Assembly (NCBI GenBank): GCA_028708105.1
Contig: JAQVZR010000111.1
Location: forward strand, 1 to 6,375
Length of the DNA: 6,375 nt
Source: Desulfoplanes sp.
GTDB lineage: Bacteria; Desulfobacterota; Desulfovibrionia; Desulfovibrionales; Desulfomicrobiaceae
Reading direction: 5' to 3'
Shown here in pieces: positions 5,669-6,375 of the stretch (position 1 is the first letter of the stretch; each line of letters starts with the position of its first letter). The position numbers were made by a program, and so were the translations under genes. Below the pieces are notes generated by a model that ran no database searches, was not told the DNA's origin, and saw only the letters and a list, made by a program, of their open reading frames with translations.

Positions 5669-6375
5669 ATGATCCATAAAACCCTCACCGACTGCCTGGA
5701 TGATCTGGAACACCACGGCCAGCTGATCCGCATTGACCGGGAATCTGATCCCTATCTGGAAATCGGCGCCATCCAGCGCCGGGTCTTTCAGGCCGGGGGT
5801 CCGGCCCTGCTGTTCACCCATGTCAAAGAATGCTCCTTTCCCATGGCCGGAAACATTTTCGGGACTATAGACAGGACCCGGTTCATCTTCCGTCACAGCC
5901 TGAAGCAAGTCCGGACACTGCTCGCAGCCAAGGCAGATCCTGGTTCCATTCTCAGACACCCCGGAAAAATCCCTTCCCTGGCGCTGGCCGGGCTCCACGC
6001 CCTTCCCAGAAAAGTCAGGACAGGACCGGTTCTGGATCATGAAACAACCCTGTCCCAACTTCCCCAGCTGCAATCCTGGCCCATGGACGGCGGCCCCTAT
6101 GTAACCCTGCCTCAGGTATACACCGAATCTTCAGCCAAACCAGGTATCCGGCATTCCAACATGGGCCTGTACCGGGTCCAGCTGGCCGGAAACAGCTTTA
6201 TCAAAGACAAGGAGGCCGGCCTGCATTACCAGATCTGCCGGGGCATCGGGTATCACCACGCCGAGGCCATTTCCCGCAGTCAGTCCCTGCGGGTGAACAT
6301 CTTTGTCGGGGGTCCTCCGGCTATGACCCTGGCAGCAATCATGCCGCTGCCCGAAAACCTCCCGGAACTTTTTTT
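5669..6375 (+). CDS. UbiD-family decarboxylase, N-terminal part (3' end outside window); candidate late menaquinone enzyme
   Basis: The frame stays open from ATG 5669 to the window edge, giving 235 residues of a protein usually about 480-620 long. UbiD enzymes use prenylated FMN to decarboxylate aromatic or unsaturated acids. Seen here are LTDCLDDLEHHGQLIRID (6-23), the normal N-terminal start of the family, and GGPALLF (43-49). MAGNIFGT (59-66), the NMGLYRVQLAG block (164-174, with Asn164 a probable metal/prenyl-FMN site residue) and IFVGGPPAMTLAAIMPLPENL (211-231) follow. In futalosine-pathway bacteria a UbiD-like protein (MqnL) is thought to decarboxylate the prenylated 1,4-dihydroxy-6-naphthoate. 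With mqnE 3 kb upstream this role is plausible, but UbiD for ubiquinone or another aromatic substrate cannot be excluded. The later catalytic Glu region is not in view. No Shine-Dalgarno site is visible. In-frame ATGs at 5600 and 5606 would add residues that precede the usual family start. Confidence 0.87.
   Translation, partial: MIHKTLTDCLDDLEHHGQLIRIDRESDPYLEIGAIQRRVFQAGGPALLFTHVKECSFPMAGNIFGTIDRTRFIFRHSLKQVRTLLAAKADPGSILRHPGKIPSLALAGLHALPRKVRTGPVLDHETTLSQLPQLQSWPMDGGPYVTLPQVYTESSAKPGIRHSNMGLYRVQLAGNSFIKDKEAGLHYQICRGIGYHHAEAISRSQSLRVNIFVGGPPAMTLAAIMPLPENLPELF

Overview
The window looks like ordinary chromosomal DNA from an anaerobic or microaerophilic, Gram-negative-type bacterium. My best guess is a Desulfovibrio-like member of the Desulfobacterota. 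The guess rests on the futalosine menaquinone enzyme MqnE, a UbiD-family decarboxylase of the kind used in that pathway, a DUF493/YbeD-like protein, FxsA, a two-ACT-domain SerB and moderate GC content. It is inference from gene content and family resemblance; no taxonomic marker is present. All recognised genes read on the + strand.

Layout. Bases 1-570 hold the C-terminal part of rimO (ribosomal protein S12 methylthiotransferase; the 5' end lies outside). It is followed after 27 bp by sppA (598-1503, a membrane-anchored signal peptide peptidase), whose last 8 bases overlap the start of mqnE (1496-2578, aminofutalosine synthase). These three genes probably form one operon. A 152-bp spacer leads to a 50-residue single-span membrane protein of unknown function (2731-2883), which has a strong ribosome binding site. 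It is followed by an imperfect palindrome and a strong bidirectional terminator (2931-2972). serB (3112-4341) follows, then a 281-bp spacer with no convincing gene that contains a perfect 12-bp tandem duplication. A DUF493 protein gene (4623-4901) comes next and ends in a textbook intrinsic terminator. After a 230-bp spacer comes fxsA (5132-5530), and after 138 bp the 5' part of a UbiD-family decarboxylase gene (5669 to the window end).

How they fit together. MqnE and the UbiD-like enzyme plausibly act early and late in the same menaquinone route. SerB makes serine, RimO modifies the ribosome, and SppA and FxsA are inner-membrane housekeeping proteins. Apart from the possible menaquinone link the genes look functionally unrelated.

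I found no CRISPR array, transposase, phage gene, tRNA or rRNA, and nothing that amounts to a clear new biological system. The items most worth a second look are the small membrane protein, a diverged 31-bp direct repeat on both sides of fxsA, and an inverted repeat just before the UbiD-like start, which lacks a visible Shine-Dalgarno sequence.
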